From Mycobacterium sp. 852002-51163_SCH5372311 (GTDB taxonomy: Bacteria > Actinomycetota > Actinomycetes > Mycobacteriales > Mycobacteriaceae): a stretch of DNA of 64,000 nucleotides. The stretch covers positions 1-64,000 of the forward strand of contig NZ_LZIJ01000193.1 of assembly GCF_001667115.1 (NCBI RefSeq), written 5' to 3'. Every line of letters starts with the position of its first letter. Position 1 is the first letter of the stretch. Shown one piece after another: positions 61,416 through 64,000 of this stretch. A program made the position numbers and the translations under genes. Below the pieces are notes generated by a model that saw only the letters and a program-made list of their open reading frames with translations, was not told the DNA's origin and ran no database searches.

Positions 61416-62179
61416 CGCTGCCCGCTTGAGCGCACTCCGAGCAGCACGTCCTCCCAGGCCGGAACGGGGGGCTTGCCGCGTCGGCTGCTCGCCTGCTGCT
61501 GCGGCGGCGGGGCTTCCGCCGGCGTCGCCTCCGGCTCCTCGAAGGCTTCAAAGGCGATGTGGGAGACCGGCGCCAGCGGCCGCAGGGGCGCCTTGTAGTC
61601 CGGGTCGATCAGCTCACTGGCGGCATCGTCGATCGCGCTGACGGTCCCGCCGTGGGCGCCGGGGGTGAACCGGAAATGGGCGCGGTTGTCCGACCTGCCC
61701 GCTTTCCACGTCAGCTGCACCGTCCAGCGACCGTCTTCGCTGCGCCACGCGTCCCAGCTGAGTCTGTCGGCCTGCAAGCCACGCGTCATCAGCGAGGCGG
61801 TGATGGTTTCCAGCAGTGTCAGCACCGATGGACCGTCGGCCAGCAGCGGGTGCGCGGCCGTCGCCAGCTCCGCGGCGCGAAAACGTTCCAGCAATACCGG
61901 GTTCGCAAACCGCCGAATCCGGTTGATATCCGATCCCGACGCCGCGGCTACCTGCTCGACGGATGCACCGGCGCGGATGCGGGCCTGAATTTCCTTGGGG
62001 CTCAGCATGTTGGTGACTTCGATGTCGAGCTGCGGTTGTTCCGGCTGCGCCGGCTCGCCGTCGAGGGCCGCCCGCAGTCGGTCATCGGCCGGGAGCTTGA
62101 ACCTTTCTGCGGGGTCATCCCCCTCGCAGATGATGCTTTTCCCGTCGGCATCGAGCCCGACCACTTTGAGTTCCCGCAT
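61412..62179 (-). CDS. sepH: Cell-division protein SepH
   Basis: 255 residues, Rv0883c homologue (DUF3071). The N-terminal domain MRELKVVGLDADGKSIICE and the helix-turn-helix-like LSPKEIQARIRAGASVEQVA, AASGSDINRIRRFANPVL are SepH signatures. SepH binds FtsZ and promotes its assembly in actinobacteria. The C-terminus is Pro/Gln-rich. Confidence 0.92.
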   Translation of the reverse strand: MRELKVVGLDADGKSIICEGDDPAERFKLPADDRLRAALDGEPAQPEQPQLDIEVTNMLSPKEIQARIRAGASVEQVAAASGSDINRIRRFANPVLLERFRAAELATAAHPLLADGPSVLTLLETITASLMTRGLQADRLSWDAWRSEDGRWTVQLTWKAGRSDNRAHFRFTPGAHGGTVSAIDDAASELIDPDYKAPLRPLAPVSHIAFEAFEEPEATPAEAPPPQQQASSRRGKPPVPAWEDVLLGVRSSGQR

Positions 62180-62302
62180 GGCATCTCCTCGCAGGTTTCG
62201 TGCGGGTCAGCACGGACCTGTTAGCTGCGCACTCTAGTGCGACAAACGTCGTTGACCTCGGTGACACGCGGAGGCCTTGGACTCGGACCCGCGCTGCTCG
62301 GG

Positions 62303-63427
62303 CTAAAGCCGTTCGACCACCCAGTCGAGGCATTCGGTCAGCGCGCTGACGTCGTCGGGCTCGACGGCGGGGAACATCGCCACCCGCAGCTGGTTGCGGC
62401 CGAGTTTGCGGTACGGCTCGGTGTCGACGATGCCGTTAGCCCGCAAAACCTTCGCGACGGCCGCGGCATCCACGTCGTCGGCGAAATCGATCGTGCCCAC
62501 CACCTGCGACCGCAGCGCCGGGTCGGTGACGAATGGGGTGGTGTACGGCCGCTCCTGCGCCCACGAGTACAACCGCTGCGACGAGTCCGCCGTGCGCTTG
62601 ACCGCCCACTGCAGGCCGCCGTTGCCCAGCATCCAGTCGAGTTGCTCGGCCAGCAGCGCCAGGGTGCCGATGGCCGGCGTGTTGTAGGTCTGGTTCTTCA
62701 GGCTGTTCTCGACGGCGATCGGCAGCGACAAGAAGTCGGGAACCCAGCGACCGGAACCCGCGATGGACTCGACACGGGCCAGCGCGGCGGGGCTCATGAT
62801 CGCCAGCCACAGGCCGCCGTCGCTGGCGAAGTTCTTCTGCGGCGCGAAGTAGTACGCGTCGGTGTCGGCGATGTCGACCGGCAGCCCACCGGCGCCGGAG
62901 GTCGCGTCGATGAGGATCAATGCGTCACCCGAACCCGCGGGGCGGCGCACCGGCACCGCGACCCCGGTCGACGTCTCGTTGTGCGCCCAGGCGATCGCGT
63001 CGACGGACGGATCACTCTGCGGATCCGGCGCGCTGCCCGGGTCCGCCTTGATGATCACTGGGTCACCGACGAAGGGGTTCTTGCTGACTGCGGAGGCGAA
63101 CTTGGAGCTGAACTCGCCGTAGGCCAGGTGCAATGAGCGCTGATCGATCAGGCCGAATGCCGCGGCATCCCAGAAAGCGGTGGCACCGCCGTTGCCCAGG
63201 ATTACCTCGTACCCATCCGGTATGGAGAACAGCTCGGCCAGCCCCGAGCGCACCCGACCCACCAGATTCTTCACCGGCACCTGCCGATGCGACGTGCCGA
63301 ACAGTGCGGCAGCCGTGGTGGCCAGCGCCTGCAGTTGCTCGGGCCGGACCTTGGACGGACCCGACCCGAAGCGGCCGTCGCGCGGTTTGATGTCAGCGGG
63401 AATCTGGAGGGGCTCAGCCATGGCCAC
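62303..63427 (-). CDS. serC: Phosphoserine aminotransferase
   Basis: 374 residues, Rv0884c homologue. PLP enzyme of serine biosynthesis: RFGSGPSKVRPEQL near the start, ILGNGGATAFWDAAAFGLI, DATSGAGGLPVDIADTDAYY and FAPQKNFASDGG with the Schiff-base Lys. Ends with the usual RVAMFPAVEPDDVSAL. Divergent from the AurF-like gene, with a long inverted repeat between. Confidence 0.94.
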   Translation of the reverse strand: MAMAEPLQIPADIKPRDGRFGSGPSKVRPEQLQALATTAAALFGTSHRQVPVKNLVGRVRSGLAELFSIPDGYEVILGNGGATAFWDAAAFGLIDQRSLHLAYGEFSSKFASAVSKNPFVGDPVIIKADPGSAPDPQSDPSVDAIAWAHNETSTGVAVPVRRPAGSGDALILIDATSGAGGLPVDIADTDAYYFAPQKNFASDGGLWLAIMSPAALARVESIAGSGRWVPDFLSLPIAVENSLKNQTYNTPAIGTLALLAEQLDWMLGNGGLQWAVKRTADSSQRLYSWAQERPYTTPFVTDPALRSQVVGTIDFADDVDAAAVAKVLRANGIVDTEPYRKLGRNQLRVAMFPAVEPDDVSALTECLDWVVERL

Positions 63428-63510
63428 CAGGGTAGTGAGCGGTCAAGAGGCCCCCGGGCAGCGGGCCGATTGGCTGATCACGCAGCGCACCGGGGTGTGA
63501 GCTAGCCCAC

Positions 63511-63563
63511 TTCACCAGAGTGACCACTGGTCAGGCCACACTGCTCTGGCCGAGTCTGGTGAA
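63511..63563. promoter_or_regulatory. Nested inverted repeats in the serC / AurF-like divergent promoter
   Basis: Outer arms TTCACCAGA (63511-63519) and TCTGGTGAA (63555-63563) are perfect. Inside lies the palindrome TGACCACTGGTCA (63521-63533). The region is between divergent genes; it may be an operator. Confidence 0.5.
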
Positions 63564-63628
63564 TTCGCGGTACCGCCGGTACCGTCTTGGGTACACGTCC
63601 ACACGTAAACCTCATTGGGGAGGGCTGA

Positions 63629-64000
63629 ATGGCCGGGACGCGAATGGTTCAGCGATGGCGCCGCAACATGGAGGTGCGCGACGACGCTGAGTACGTGGAG
63701 ATGCTCGCCACACTGTCCGAGGGGTCTGTGCGGCGAAACTTCAACCCGTACACGGATATCGATTGGGAGTCACCGGAGTTCGAAGTCACCGAGAACGATC
63801 CTCGGTGGGTTCTCCCGGCGACCGACCCGTTGGGCCGTCATCCCTGGTATCAGGCACAGCCGCTGGAACGCCAGATCAAGATTGGCATGTGGCGGCAGGC
63901 CAACGTCGCCAAGGTTGGATTGCACTTCGAGTCCATCTTGATCCGCGGACTGATGAACTACACCTTCTGGGTGCCCAACGGGTCGCCGGAATACCGGTAC
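63629..64000 (+). CDS. AurF-like diiron oxygenase, 5' part (Rv0885 homologue, partial)
   Basis: 124 N-terminal residues; the gene runs off the right edge. The ATG at 63629 follows GGGGAGGG closely. Visible: VRDDAEYVEMLATLSEGSVR, DWESPEFEV, ENDPRWVLPATDPLG and FESILIRGLMNY, the start of the p-aminobenzoate N-oxygenase (AurF) family. The iron ligands lie mostly beyond the edge. Function in mycobacteria unknown. Confidence 0.82.
   Translation, partial: MAGTRMVQRWRRNMEVRDDAEYVEMLATLSEGSVRRNFNPYTDIDWESPEFEVTENDPRWVLPATDPLGRHPWYQAQPLERQIKIGMWRQANVAKVGLHFESILIRGLMNYTFWVPNGSPEYRY

Overview
The window is high-GC actinobacterial DNA and clearly mycobacterial. It carries an mce operon with Mce-associated proteins, MmpS/MmpL, an LpqH-type lipoprotein, many lipid beta-oxidation genes, rpfA, sepH and a c-di-AMP riboswitch. 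From about 20 kb rightward, gene order matches, from memory, the M. tuberculosis block Rv0853c (kdc) to Rv0885. PE_PGRS15 and PPE13 are missing and large segments are inserted. This suggests a slow-growing non-tuberculous Mycobacterium; the species cannot be fixed by reading. No insertion sequence, prophage, CRISPR array, tRNA or rRNA was seen.

Layout. 1-6198: 3' part of an mce operon (mceB partial to mceF). 6253-8349: a secreted protein and two Mce-associated membrane proteins on the opposite strand. 8595-10236: two small exported proteins and a TetR regulator. 10343-12845: a four-gene membrane operon with cytochrome oxidase subunit III (NorE-like) and subunit IV (NorF-like) homologues but no catalytic subunit. 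12944-15144: a P450 and a divergent TetR. 15206-20002: a crotonase, an LpqH-like lipoprotein, and a tight operon of amidohydrolase, acyl-CoA ligase, a duplicated unknown protein and a Bfd-type [2Fe-2S] protein.

20011-29217 is the conserved kdc / SRPBCC / far / dapC / fadA / fadB block. 29290-42514 is accessory DNA inserted between fadB and ercc3. It holds a methyltransferase; a FAD monooxygenase with its TetR; a thiol-redox set (PIG-L deacetylase, peroxiredoxin, thioredoxin, AhpD-like, DUF302); an mmpS/mmpL pair with a frameshifted mmpL; a CsoR-family regulator; an F420-type oxidoreductase; and a DUF35/thiolase pair. 43015-64000 returns to the conserved order: ercc3, Rv0862c, the moa genes, rpfA with its riboswitch, cspB, fadE10, an inserted GST, Rv0875c-Rv0877, a MarR regulator, an rRNA methylase, sepH, serC and an AurF-like oxygenase.

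Best candidate for an undescribed system: the redox locus at about 33.5-39.2 kb. A CsoR-family repressor keeps two cysteines but has Gly where copper sensors have His, as in persulfide-sensing CstR proteins. Matching TACCC/GGGTA inverted repeats lie before its own gene (between it and mmpS/mmpL) and in the divergent promoter of ahpD-trx and DUF302. A second candidate is the amidohydrolase-FadD-unknown-Bfd operon. A third is the oxidase-accessory operon without an oxidase.
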